Positions 26,122 to 34,694 of a stretch of 64,000 bases of DNA are shown piece by piece; the first letter of the stretch is position 1; each line of letters starts with the position of its first letter. The stretch covers positions 1 through 64,000 of the forward strand of contig NZ_BOQN01000052.1 of NCBI RefSeq assembly GCF_018332695.1. The letters are read 5' to 3'. The notes under the pieces were generated by a model. The model searched no databases. It was given only the letters and a program-made list of their open reading frames with translations, and was not told the DNA's origin. Origin of the DNA: Paractinoplanes toevensis (GTDB lineage: Bacteria; Actinomycetota; Actinomycetes; Mycobacteriales; Micromonosporaceae). The position numbers and the translations under genes were made by a program.

Positions 26122-27270
26122 TCAGCCCTCGTCGAGGACTCGCTGCGCGATCCGGAACGCGGTGTTCGCGGCCGGCACACCGCAGTAGATCGCGGTCTGC
26201 AGCAACACTTCCTTGATCTCGTCGTCGCTGAGGCCGTTGGTCCGCGCGGCGCGCACGTGCATGGCGAGCTCCTCGTGGTGGCCGAGGGCCACCAGCGCGG
26301 TCATGGTGATCATCGAGCGACTGCGGCGGTCCAGGCCCGGGCGGGTCCAGATCTCCCCCCAGGCGTACGCGGTGATGAGCTCCTGAAAATCCTGGGTGAA
26401 CGGGGTGGTCCCGGCCACGGCCCGGTCGACGTGGGCATCGCCGAGCACGGCCCGCCGCACCGCCATCCCGGCCTCCCTGGTCCGGGCGAGCGTGCGCTCC
26501 TGCTCGTCCCGGCGGAAGTGTTCGTCGAGCAGCTCGGCCACGGTGTCCGGCCGCTCGGCCGGGGCGAGGTGCGCGACCCCGTCGAGCACCACGAGACGCC
26601 CGTCGCGGACCGTCTCGGCGATCAGGGCCAGGCTGTCCGGCGGGGTGGGCTGATCCTCGGCGCCGGCGACGGCCAGCACCGGAGCGGTGATCGCCCCGAG
26701 CCGGTCCCGCACGTCGAACGAGGCGAGGGCCTCGCAGACCTTGGCGTAGCTTTCCGGATCGGCGCCGCGCAACACGTCCAGCAGCGCCTCGGCCGCCTCG
26801 GGCTCGCGCTCGGTGAAGCCCGGCCCGAACCACCGCTGGATCGACCCGGCCACCACCGCCTGGGTGCCCTCGGCCCGGACCGTCTCGGCCCGCTGCCGCC
26901 ACCCGCCACTCTCCCCGATCTTGGCGCCGGTGCAGAGCAGCACCGCCGCCTCGACCCGGTTCGGGGCGTCCAGCAGCAACTGCAGGCCGACCGCGCCGCC
27001 GACGCTGTCCCCCGCGTACCGGAACGGCGCGCCCGGCCGCACCCGATCGGCCAGCTCGAGCACGCTCTTGGCCAGGCCGGCGATGCCGAAGCCGGCCGAG
27101 GCCGGCGCCCCGGTGCTGTGCCCCGGCAGCTCCCAGCCGACCACGTGGTAGTCGCCGCGCAGCAGCCGCGCGCACCTGCCCCACAGCGTCTCGGCCGAGG
27201 TGCCGAGCGAGGGGCCGAGCAGCAGCAGCGGCCGGCCGGGAGCGTCGACGAGGGTGACACCGGTCAGCAT
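26122..27270 (-). CDS. pcaL: PcaL: beta-ketoadipate enol-lactone hydrolase / 4-carboxymuconolactone decarboxylase fusion
   Basis: A 382-residue bifunctional enzyme. Residues ~1-250 are an alpha/beta hydrolase (PcaD), with the nucleophile in YAGDSVGGAVG, Asp in AGAEDQPTPP and His in GVAHLAPAERP. Residues ~265-382 are a carboxymuconolactone decarboxylase (PcaC), with AYAWGEIWTRPGLDRR and ELAMHVRAARTNG. The domain order matches the known Rhodococcus and Streptomyces PcaL. It decarboxylates carboxymuconolactone and hydrolyses the enol-lactone to beta-ketoadipate. The start overlaps the pcaB end by 7 bases and has AGGGG upstream. Confidence 0.93.
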   Translation of the reverse strand: MLTGVTLVDAPGRPLLLLGPSLGTSAETLWGRCARLLRGDYHVVGWELPGHSTGAPASAGFGIAGLAKSVLELADRVRPGAPFRYAGDSVGGAVGLQLLLDAPNRVEAAVLLCTGAKIGESGGWRQRAETVRAEGTQAVVAGSIQRWFGPGFTEREPEAAEALLDVLRGADPESYAKVCEALASFDVRDRLGAITAPVLAVAGAEDQPTPPDSLALIAETVRDGRLVVLDGVAHLAPAERPDTVAELLDEHFRRDEQERTLARTREAGMAVRRAVLGDAHVDRAVAGTTPFTQDFQELITAYAWGEIWTRPGLDRRSRSMITMTALVALGHHEELAMHVRAARTNGLSDDEIKEVLLQTAIYCGVPAANTAFRIAQRVLDEG

Positions 27271-28427
27271 GGTTTCCCCTGGGCTCGTTCGAGGGCGGCG
27301 TCGATCAGTTGCTCGGTGGCGCCCAGGTAGGGACCGTCGTCGCCCATCTTGGTGCGCTCGGCGTCGATGCCCGGGCGGGCCGCGGCCAGGGTCGCGGCCA
27401 TCCGCTCGGGGTCCACCCGCAGGCCGCCGAGCAGCTCCGCGGTCTGCGAGGACGCCACGACGGTGCGGCGGGCCAGGGTGCGCAGGGTGGACCACTCGAC
27501 GTGCCAGGAGCCGTCCGGGCGTTCGTCGACCGCCTCGGCGGCGGCCAGGTGCAGGGTGGCGGCGAGCTGCGGGGCGGCCAGGGCGGTGCGGCGGATCAGC
27601 ACGGACAGGACCGGGTTCTGTTTCTGCGGCATCGCCGACGAACCACCCCGGCCGGCGACCGCCGGCTCGGCCAGCTCGCCGATCTCGGGGCGGCTGCCGA
27701 GCAGGACGTCGTTGGCCAGCTTGCCCCAGGCGTCGGTGCAGGTGACGAACGCGTCGGCGACCCGGGTGAACGGGGCGCGGGCGGTGTGCCAGGGCGGCCG
27801 GACGGCCAGGCCGAGGTTGGCCGCCGTCATGGTCACCAGATCGAGGGCGTGCTCCGGCGAGCCGGCCAGCACGGTGGGCGCGGCCAGGCTGCCGGCCGCC
27901 CCGCCGATCTGGACCGGCAGGTCGGCGGCGGCGGTCAGCGCGTCCCGGGCGTCCAGCAGGCCGTGCAGCCAGCCGGCCGCCTTGAGCCCGAAGGTGATCG
28001 GGATGGCGTGCTGGGTGAGGGTGCGGGCGGCCATCCGGGTGCCGCGGTGCCGCTCGGCGAGGTACGCCAGCTCCCCGACCTGCACCGAGAGATCGGCTTT
28101 GATCCGCTCGATCGCCGCGCCGAGGTTGAGCACCAGCGCGGTGTCCAGGACGTCCTGGCTGGTCAGGCCGGTGTGCAGGGTTTCCTTCAGCGCCGGGTCG
28201 ATCCGCTGCCGCAACAGTTTGACCAGCGGGATCACCGGGTTGCCGCCGTCCTCGGCCTCGCGGGCGAGGACGGGCAGGTCGGCGGCTCCGACGAGGTCAC
28301 CCAGATCCTGCGGCGACCCGGTGACGGCAGCCACCCAGGCCTCCTCCACCCGGACCATGGCGGCGACGACCGACTCGTCGGTGAACAGATCGCCGGCGCG
28401 GTGCTCGCCGGGCCAGAGAAGACTCAT
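27264..28427 (-). CDS. pcaB: 3-carboxy-cis,cis-muconate cycloisomerase
   Basis: A 387-residue member of the fumarase/aspartase superfamily. The signature loop is GGSSAMPQKQNP, and TGLTSQDVLDTALVL and the HAIPITFG region carry the other conserved blocks. It converts the ring-cleavage product of protocatechuate to 4-carboxymuconolactone. At 387 residues it is shorter than the ~450 of many PcaB proteins, as the C-terminal part is reduced. The ATG overlaps the pcaG stop (ATGA), and its end overlaps pcaL. Confidence 0.93.
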   Translation of the reverse strand: MSLLWPGEHRAGDLFTDESVVAAMVRVEEAWVAAVTGSPQDLGDLVGAADLPVLAREAEDGGNPVIPLVKLLRQRIDPALKETLHTGLTSQDVLDTALVLNLGAAIERIKADLSVQVGELAYLAERHRGTRMAARTLTQHAIPITFGLKAAGWLHGLLDARDALTAAADLPVQIGGAAGSLAAPTVLAGSPEHALDLVTMTAANLGLAVRPPWHTARAPFTRVADAFVTCTDAWGKLANDVLLGSRPEIGELAEPAVAGRGGSSAMPQKQNPVLSVLIRRTALAAPQLAATLHLAAAEAVDERPDGSWHVEWSTLRTLARRTVVASSQTAELLGGLRVDPERMAATLAAARPGIDAERTKMGDDGPYLGATEQLIDAALERAQGKPC

Positions 28428-28978
28428 GCCCAGATGCCGCGATGCCTCGGGAAACTGAGAAACACCGTCTCGTGCGGGCCCTGCAGGTGGATGTCGAAGA
28501 CCACGCCGGTGTCGTCGGCCTCGGTGATCAGCGTGCCGCGGCGGTCCTCCGGAACCGACTCGAGCAGGGCGTCCAGATCCTTCGGGGCCGGCAGGTAGGC
28601 GCGGGTGAACAGCCGGTCGAGCAGGCCGCGCGCGAACACCGCGACCGCGAAGAAGGCCGGCTTGCCGGGCTCGGTGGGGCCGGGCGCGAGGGTGGAGAAC
28701 CAGTAGTGCCCGTCGGCGTCGGTGGCGGCCCGGCCGAAGCCGGTGAACGTCCAGCCGTCCCGGCGCAGCGACCCCGGCTGCTGCAGGATCTTCCCGTCCG
28801 GCGAGGCCTGCCAGATCTCGATCATCGCGTCCGGCACCGGGACGCCGCTGCCGTCGAGCACCCGCCCGTGCAGCCGGATCGCGCCGGCCCGGCCGGGCGG
28901 CACCAGCTCGTTGCCCTTCTCGTAGGGCAGACCGAGGTGGAAGAACGGGCCGACGGTCTGGCCCGGGGCGGCGCTCAC
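28424..28978 (-). CDS. pcaG: Protocatechuate 3,4-dioxygenase alpha subunit
   Basis: A 184-residue intradiol dioxygenase subunit. It opens with QTVGPFFHLGLPY and contains DAMIEIWQASPDGK and FSTLAPGP, as in PcaG proteins; the alpha subunit lacks the iron ligands that the beta subunit supplies. The GTG at 28978 overlaps the pcaH stop as GTGA. With PcaH it opens protocatechuate between its two hydroxyls. Confidence 0.93.
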   Translation of the reverse strand: MSAAPGQTVGPFFHLGLPYEKGNELVPPGRAGAIRLHGRVLDGSGVPVPDAMIEIWQASPDGKILQQPGSLRRDGWTFTGFGRAATDADGHYWFSTLAPGPTEPGKPAFFAVAVFARGLLDRLFTRAYLPAPKDLDALLESVPEDRRGTLITEADDTGVVFDIHLQGPHETVFLSFPRHRGIWA

Positions 28979-29718
28979 GAGGGCTCCTCGGTGTCGAGCG
29001 GGGTGCGGTGGTCGCCGGTGAGCACGATGTCCCAACGGTATCCGAGGGCGTACTCGGGCGAGGTCAGGTCGTGGTCGTACTTCGCGATGAGCATCTCCCG
29101 CGCCTTCGGGTCGGTCACCGACTGGAAGATCGGGTCGAGCGCGAAGAGCGGGTCGCCCGGGAAGTACATCTGGGTGATCAGCCGCTGGGTGAAGTCGGTG
29201 CCGAACAGCGAGAAGTGGATGTGCGCGGGGCGCCAGGCGTTGAGGTGGTTCCGCCACGGGTACGGCCCCGGCTGGATCGTCTGGAACCGGTAGTAGCCGT
29301 CGGCGTCGGTGAGCGCCCGGCCCTGCCCGGTGAAGTTCGGGTCCAGCGGCGCCGGGTGCTGGTCGCGCAGGTGGGCGTAACGACCCGCCGCGTTCGCCTG
29401 CCAGATCTCCACCAACTGGTGCGGCACCGGGCGGCCGGCGCCGTCGACGACCCGGCCGGCCACCACGATCCGCGACCCCTGCGGCTCGCCGGCGTGCTGG
29501 ATGGTCAGGTCGGCCTCCGCGTCGTCGACGTCGGAGTGGCCGAAGCACGGCGCCCACAGCTCGACACCCTCGGGGTCGATCGGATGCAGCGCCTTGGTCG
29601 GGTGGCGCAGGATGCTGCTGCGATAGGGCGGGTAGTCGAGGCGCGGCTGGTTCTCCTGCGGGCCGTCGGCCTGACCGGCCAGGATCTCGCGGTCGATGTC
29701 CGCCTGGGTGGTCGTCAC
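28975..29718 (-). CDS. pcaH: Protocatechuate 3,4-dioxygenase beta subunit
   Basis: A 247-residue catalytic subunit. The ferric ligands are visible as Tyr in NAAGRYAHL, Tyr in QPGPYPWRN and two His in PAHIHFSLFG. It is the first gene of the pcaHGBL operon. The GTG at 29718 begins the conserved N-terminus (TTTQADIDREI) and is preceded 7 nt upstream by TAGTTT (29731-29726), with no ribosome site, so the operon is probably transcribed without a leader. Longer upstream starts would run through the promoter. Confidence 0.93.
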   Translation of the reverse strand: MTTTQADIDREILAGQADGPQENQPRLDYPPYRSSILRHPTKALHPIDPEGVELWAPCFGHSDVDDAEADLTIQHAGEPQGSRIVVAGRVVDGAGRPVPHQLVEIWQANAAGRYAHLRDQHPAPLDPNFTGQGRALTDADGYYRFQTIQPGPYPWRNHLNAWRPAHIHFSLFGTDFTQRLITQMYFPGDPLFALDPIFQSVTDPKAREMLIAKYDHDLTSPEYALGYRWDIVLTGDHRTPLDTEEPS

Positions 29719-29785
29719 GTAATCGAAACTAGGCCCCGGCGGTTGCGGGCGCGATACTTGCCTTCCATTGGACGGAAGGATCACC
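29719..29785. promoter_or_regulatory. Divergent pcaH / IclR control region
   Basis: A 67-base gap between pcaH (minus) and the IclR gene (plus). The minus-strand TAGTTT at 29731-29726 is a likely -10 for pcaH, and GATACT at 29753-29758 a possible -10 for the regulator. The minus-strand TTTCGATTA at 29728-29720 loosely resembles the half-sites bound by PcaR/PcaU-type IclR proteins; this match is weak. Confidence 0.4.
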
Positions 29786-30529
29786 ATGTCGGCGAGCGTC
29801 ACCTCCCGGGCCCTGGACCTGCTGGGTGCGTTCGACACCGACCACCGGCAGCTCACCCTCAGCGCGCTCGCCCGGCGCGCCGGCCTGCCCCTCGCGACCG
29901 CCCATCGCCTGGTCGGCGAGCTGTGCCGGTGGGGTGCGCTGGCCCGCCTGGAGTCCGGCGAATACGTGATCGGCCGCCGCCTGTGGGACCTCGGGCTGCT
30001 CGCGCCGGTGCAGGCCGGGTTGCGGCAGGCCGCCTCGCCGTTCCTGCACGACCTGTACGGGGCAACCCTGGTCACCGTGCACCTGGCGGTGCGGGACGGC
30101 TGCGAGGTGCTCTACATCGACCGGCTCTCCGGGCACGTGTCGGTGCCGGTGGTCAGCAAGGTCGGATCGCGGCTGCCGATGCACGCCACCGGCGTCGGGA
30201 AGGTGCTGCTCGCCCACGCCCCCGAGCCCGTGCGAGCCGAGGTACTGGGGAAGCTGACCCGGGTCACGCCGTACACGATCACCCAGCCGGCCCGGCTGCT
30301 CGACCAGCTGAGGCGGGTGCGCGCCGAGGGGTTCGCCACCACCGGCGAGGAGATGAGCCTGGGCGCCTGCTCGGTGGCGGTGCCGGTGCGCGGGCCGGTC
30401 GGCGAGGTGGTGGCGGCGCTCGGTCTCGTGGTGCCCGACCTGCGCCGGGAACGGGCCCGCCTGGTGTCGGCGCTGCAGGTCGCGGCGCAGGGCATCAGCC
30501 GGGTGCTGGCTTCCGCTCAGTGGAAATAG
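29786..30529 (+). CDS. IclR-family regulator, likely of pca/pob genes
   Basis: A 247-residue IclR-type regulator. The winged helix-turn-helix is LTLSALARRAGLPLATAHRLVGELC, and the effector domain carries LPMHATGVGKVLLAH, the family signature. I use the ATG at 29786, which has GGAAGG upstream. It lies divergent from pcaH and 40 bases upstream of pobA on the same strand. I infer that it responds to protocatechuate, 4-hydroxybenzoate or beta-ketoadipate and controls one or both units, as PcaR, PcaU and PobR do in other bacteria. Confidence 0.88.
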   Translation: MSASVTSRALDLLGAFDTDHRQLTLSALARRAGLPLATAHRLVGELCRWGALARLESGEYVIGRRLWDLGLLAPVQAGLRQAASPFLHDLYGATLVTVHLAVRDGCEVLYIDRLSGHVSVPVVSKVGSRLPMHATGVGKVLLAHAPEPVRAEVLGKLTRVTPYTITQPARLLDQLRRVRAEGFATTGEEMSLGACSVAVPVRGPVGEVVAALGLVVPDLRRERARLVSALQVAAQGISRVLASAQWK

Positions 30530-30569
30530 CCCCTTGCCCCGCCGGGCCGCGGGCGGGTTGTCTGGAGGC

Positions 30570-31727
30570 ATGCGTACCCAGGTCGCCATCATCGGCGCCG
30601 GCCCGGCGGGCCTGCTCCTGTCCCATCTGCTCGCCCAGGGCGGCGTCGACTCGGTGGTCCTCGAGACCCGCTCGCAGGAGTACGTCGCGTCCCGCATCCG
30701 GGCCGGCATCCTCGAGCAGTCCAGCGTCGATCTGCTCACCGAGGTGGGCCTCGGCGACCGGCTGCGGGCGGAGGGGCACGAGCACCGCGGCATCTACCTG
30801 AACTTCGCCGGCGAACGCCACCATCTCGACTTCGTCGATCTGGCCGGCCGCACGGTCTGGGTCTACGGCCAGACCGAGGTGCAGAAGGACCTGGTCGCGG
30901 CGGGCACGGCCGACGCACGGTACGAGGTGACCGACGTCCAGCTGCACGACGTCGAATCCGACCGGCCGTACGTGACCTACCTCGACGCCGGCGGCGCGGC
31001 CCAGCGGCTGGACGCCGACGTGATCGCCGGCTGTGACGGGTCGTTCGGGCCGAGCCGGCAGGCGGTGCCGGCCGAGCACTTCGAGCGTACGTATCCGTAC
31101 TCGTGGCTGGGCATCCTGGCCGATGTGGCACCGTCCACCGACGAGCTGATCTACGCCTGGCACGCGAACGGCTTCGCCCTGCATTCGATGCGCTCGCCCA
31201 CGGTGAGCCGGCTCTACCTGCAGGTGCCGAACGGCACCGACCCGGCCTCGTGGCCGGACGAGCGGATCTGGGACGAGTTGGCCGTCCGGCTCGGGCACGG
31301 GCAGGACGGCTGGAAACTGACGCCCGGGCCGATCACCGAGAAGAGCGTGCTGCCGATGCGCAGTTACGTGCAGACGCCGATGCGGCACGGCCGGCTGTTC
31401 CTGGCCGGCGACGCCGCGCACATCGTGCCGCCGACCGGCGCGAAGGGCCTCAACCTGGCGATCGCCGACGTTTCCCTGCTCAGCACGGCCCTGGTCGCTC
31501 TTTTGAATCGCCGCGACCCGGCTCTCGCCGATGCCTATTCCGACGACGCGCTGCGGCGGGTCTGGCGCTGCACGCACTTCTCCTGGTGGATGACGACGAT
31601 GCTGCACACGAGCGGCGACCCGTTCGACGCCCAACTCCAGCTGTCCCAGCTGCGGTGGGTCACGACCTCGAATGCCGGGGCGACCGGGCTGGCGGAGAAC
31701 TACGCGGGCCTGCCGATCGGCTTCTGA
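30570..31727 (+). CDS. pobA: 4-hydroxybenzoate 3-monooxygenase
   Basis: A 385-residue flavoprotein, close to the 394 of the Pseudomonas enzyme. The FAD fold is VAIIGAGPAGLLLSH, the DG motif is in AGCDGSFGPSR, and the GD motif is in LFLAGDAAHIVPPTGAKGLN. It makes protocatechuate from 4-hydroxybenzoate, feeding the adjacent pcaHGBL operon. GGAGG lies very close (1 nt) to the ATG at 30570, but the N-terminus fits the family exactly. The last 68 bases overlap the convergent YibE/F gene. Confidence 0.92.
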   Translation: MRTQVAIIGAGPAGLLLSHLLAQGGVDSVVLETRSQEYVASRIRAGILEQSSVDLLTEVGLGDRLRAEGHEHRGIYLNFAGERHHLDFVDLAGRTVWVYGQTEVQKDLVAAGTADARYEVTDVQLHDVESDRPYVTYLDAGGAAQRLDADVIAGCDGSFGPSRQAVPAEHFERTYPYSWLGILADVAPSTDELIYAWHANGFALHSMRSPTVSRLYLQVPNGTDPASWPDERIWDELAVRLGHGQDGWKLTPGPITEKSVLPMRSYVQTPMRHGRLFLAGDAAHIVPPTGAKGLNLAIADVSLLSTALVALLNRRDPALADAYSDDALRRVWRCTHFSWWMTTMLHTSGDPFDAQLQLSQLRWVTTSNAGATGLAENYAGLPIGF

Positions 31728-32811
31728 CCACAAGGCATGCCAGCGCGGTCGTGATCGGCACGGAGGCCACCAGGCCGATCGTGCCGACCGCACTGCGCAG
31801 GATCTCGCCGGCCAGCAGTTCGCCGGTGAGGACGTCACCGACCGGCGAACTGCCGGTGGCCAGCAACAACAACAAGGGCAGAGAGGCTCCGGCGTACGCG
31901 AGGACAAGCGTGTTCACCGCGGAGGCGACGTGCGCCCGGCCGACCCGGCTCGCCGCCCGGTAGATCTCCCGCCGGCCGCGGTCGCCGTGCGCGGCCAGCT
32001 CGGCCACAGTCGCGGCCTGGGTGACGGTGACGTCGTCGAGGACACCGAGCGCGCCGATCACGACCCCGGCCAGCAGCAGGCCCCGCATGTCCAGACCGGC
32101 CCGGGTGGCGGCGAGGAACGCGGCGTCGTCGCCGGCCACCCCGGTCAGGTGCAGCGCGGCGGTGAACCCGGCGCCGAGCAGCCCGGTGACGACCAGGCTG
32201 GCCAGGGTGCCGGCGATCGCCACCGACGTGTGCACGTTGACGCCGTGCGTCAGATACAGCGCCGCGAACATGATCGCGGCACTGCCGACCACCGCGATCA
32301 GCAGCGGGTTCTCGCCCTTCAGGATCGCCGGGATCACGAACAGCAGCAGCACCGCGAAGCTGACCGCGAGCCCGATCAGCGCGGTCAGCCCGAGCCGCCG
32401 CCCGAACGCGAGCACCGCCAGGACCACCGCCACCAGCAGCCAGATCATCGGCCGGGCCCGCTGGTGGTCCACCACCGTGTAGTCCCGGCCGCCCGGCACC
32501 GCGTCCGGCAGGTGCAGCAGGACCACGTCGTCGCCGGTGCCGAGGGTGGGCGCGCCCGGCCCGTCCGGCACGTCCACGGTGACCGTGGTCCCGTCGCCGA
32601 GGCGCACGGTCGCGGTGGCTCCGGCGATCGCGGTGACCGTGGCGTTCACCCGTTCGGCGGAATCGGCGGCCGATCCGAGATGGACCCGGCCGGGCCAGAG
32701 CACCGCCATCGCCACCAGGGTGGCGATGGCCGCCGGGATCAGCACGGCGGCCAGGACCCGCCGGGTGCGGGGATCGGCCGGCCCTGCCGGTACGCCGTGC
32801 GCGTGGCTCAC
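31660..32811 (-). CDS. YibE/F-family membrane protein
   Basis: A 383-residue integral membrane protein. It has a single N-terminal helix, a small extracytoplasmic beta domain (residues ~50-115), then about seven helices with LGVLDDVTVTQAATV and NTLVLAYAGASLPLLLL, the blocks conserved in YibE/F proteins. Function is unknown for the family. The start is GTG at 32811. The last ~23 residues (SRSAGPRSSPPARSPRHSRS) are low-complexity and lie antisense to the end of pobA; the original stop may have been earlier. Confidence 0.85.
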   Translation of the reverse strand: MSHAHGVPAGPADPRTRRVLAAVLIPAAIATLVAMAVLWPGRVHLGSAADSAERVNATVTAIAGATATVRLGDGTTVTVDVPDGPGAPTLGTGDDVVLLHLPDAVPGGRDYTVVDHQRARPMIWLLVAVVLAVLAFGRRLGLTALIGLAVSFAVLLLFVIPAILKGENPLLIAVVGSAAIMFAALYLTHGVNVHTSVAIAGTLASLVVTGLLGAGFTAALHLTGVAGDDAAFLAATRAGLDMRGLLLAGVVIGALGVLDDVTVTQAATVAELAAHGDRGRREIYRAASRVGRAHVASAVNTLVLAYAGASLPLLLLLATGSSPVGDVLTGELLAGEILRSAVGTIGLVASVPITTALACLVVRSRSAGPRSSPPARSPRHSRS

Positions 32812-32937
32812 AGTGCGGCGACGCTAGCCCCGCCGCTTTCCTATTCACAAGTAGACATATGCGCAGCTCAAGCCAGCGTCGGTGATCGCCGCCGGGGCCG
32901 CTAAGGTGGGCCGCGGCCCCCAGCTTTGGAGCGACCC

Positions 32938-33984
32938 GTGAGCCAGAACCGCCTCGACGCCGAGGAGATCGACTGGACCCCGCCGCCCGCGCCTGAGCCG
33001 GCGCTCGCGCCGGCCGAGCCGCCGGTGCCCCGCGCCCGGCGCATCGGCTCGCTCGAGGTGCTGGCCGCGCTGCTCGTCCTGCTGGTGATCCTCCGCGGTT
33101 GGCTGGCCGGGCTGGTCGACTCCGAACGCCTGCAGACCTGGACCACCGTGTTCGTGTCGGTGCTGGTCCAAGCCGTCCCGTTCCTGGTCTTCGGTGTCGC
33201 GCTCTCCGCCGTGATCGCGGTGTTCGTACCCCGCTCGTTCTGGGCCCGGGCCCTCCCCCGCCATCCGGCCCTCGCCGTGCCGGCCGCCGGCCTGGCCGGG
33301 GTGATCCTGCCCGGCTGCGAGTGCGGCAGCGTGCCGATCGCCGGTTCGCTGATCCGCCGGGGCGTGACCCCGGCCGCCGCGCTGGCGTTCCTGCTCGCCG
33401 CGCCCGCGATCAACCCGATCGTGCTGACCGCCACCGCGGTCGCCTTCCCCGGCAAGCCCGAGATGGTCGTCGCGCGCGGCGTGGCCAGCCTCATCGTGGC
33501 GGTCGCGATGGGCTGGCTGTGGCTGCGCCTGGGCCGGACCGATTGGATCCGCCTGCCGCACCGCCCCGACGTGGACGGCGAGTCGAAGTGGCACGCGTTC
33601 TGGGCGGCGGTCCGGCACGACGTCATGCACGCCGGCGGCTACCTGGTGCTCGGCGCTGCGGCCACCGCCACCATCAACGTGGTCGTCCCGGCCTCCTGGC
33701 TGCAACGCCTCGCCGAGAACCCGGTCCTGTCGGTGCTGGCGCTGGCCGTCCTGGCCGTCCTGCTGTCCATCTGCAGCGAGGCCGACGCGTTCGTGGCCGC
33801 GTCGCTGTCCCAGTTCTCGCTGACGTCCCGCCTGGTGTTCCTGGTGGTCGGCCCGATGGTCGACCTGAAGCTGATCGCGATGCAGACCGGCGTCTTCGGC
33901 CGGCGGTTCGTGGTCCGCTTCGCCCCGGCCACGTTCGCCGCCGCCATCCTGGTCGGCACCGGCGCCGGGTTGTTGCTGCTGTGA
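32938..33984 (+). CDS. Permease of the ArsP/DUF318 type (YcgR-like)
   Basis: A 348-residue membrane protein with eight or so helices. It has the two diagnostic motifs of this permease family: LPGCECGSVPIAGSLIRRG and the later ICSEADAFVAAS. The GTG at 32938 follows GGAG by 6 nt. Bacillus subtilis YcgR is the same family, and as there it is followed directly by a TIGR03943 protein; the genes overlap as GTGA. The Cys/Glu-containing motif suggests metal or metalloid handling, but the substrate is not established. Confidence 0.85.
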   Translation: MSQNRLDAEEIDWTPPPAPEPALAPAEPPVPRARRIGSLEVLAALLVLLVILRGWLAGLVDSERLQTWTTVFVSVLVQAVPFLVFGVALSAVIAVFVPRSFWARALPRHPALAVPAAGLAGVILPGCECGSVPIAGSLIRRGVTPAAALAFLLAAPAINPIVLTATAVAFPGKPEMVVARGVASLIVAVAMGWLWLRLGRTDWIRLPHRPDVDGESKWHAFWAAVRHDVMHAGGYLVLGAAATATINVVVPASWLQRLAENPVLSVLALAVLAVLLSICSEADAFVAASLSQFSLTSRLVFLVVGPMVDLKLIAMQTGVFGRRFVVRFAPATFAAAILVGTGAGLLLL

Positions 33985-34694
33985 GCCGGCTGACCCAGGC
34001 CGTGGTGCTGCTGCTCTTCGGCGGCGCGATCCTGCGCGCCTCGATCACCGACCTCTACCTGCGCTACGTGAAGGAGGGGCTGCGTCCCTTCCTCCTCGCG
34101 GCCGGTCTTCTGCTGGTGGCCGCGGCGGTGACGACGCTGTGGCAGTCGCTGCGCGCCGGTGAGGCCGAGGAGGACCACGGTCATTCCCACTCGCACGAAC
34201 CCCGCATCGGGTGGCTGCTCATCCTGCCGGTGCTCGGCCTGCTCCTGGTGGCGCCGCCGGCGCTCGGCTCCTTCGCGGCCGGGAAGTCGGGCAGCGTCTC
34301 GGCCACCCCGGTGTCCGATTCGGATTACCCCGCCCTGCCGGCCGGGGATCCGGTGCCGGTGAGCCTGCTCGACTACGCGTCGCGGGCGCTCTTCGACGAG
34401 GGCAAGAGCCTGACCGGGCGCAACGTGAAGCTGACCGGCTTCGTCACCCCGGCGCCCGACGGCTCGCCGATGCTGGCCCGGATCGTGCTCAGCTGCTGCG
34501 CCGCCGACGGCCGCCCGATCAAGCTCGGCCTCACCGGTCAGGTGCCCCTCGAGGTTCCGGCCGACACCTGGATCGAGGTCACCGGCGCCTACAGCACCCA
34601 GCGCGGCAAGGACCCGGTCAACGAGGTCGACGTGGCCTACCTCGAGGTGAAGACCTGGCAGGAGATCGACCAGCCGAAGCAACCGTACGCATGA
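33981..34694 (+). CDS. TIGR03943-family membrane protein (YcgQ-like)
   Basis: A 237-residue protein with three N-terminal helices, a His-rich loop HGHSHSHEP near residue 70, and a C-terminal extracytoplasmic domain containing IVLSCCAADGRP. This is the TIGR03943 arrangement, nearly always paired with the DUF318 permease upstream. The His-rich loop and Cys pair suggest metal binding. The GTG at 33981 overlaps the permease stop, and its own stop overlaps the next gene as ATGA, giving one tight three-gene operon. Confidence 0.85.
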   Translation: MSRLTQAVVLLLFGGAILRASITDLYLRYVKEGLRPFLLAAGLLLVAAAVTTLWQSLRAGEAEEDHGHSHSHEPRIGWLLILPVLGLLLVAPPALGSFAAGKSGSVSATPVSDSDYPALPAGDPVPVSLLDYASRALFDEGKSLTGRNVKLTGFVTPAPDGSPMLARIVLSCCAADGRPIKLGLTGQVPLEVPADTWIEVTGAYSTQRGKDPVNEVDVAYLEVKTWQEIDQPKQPYA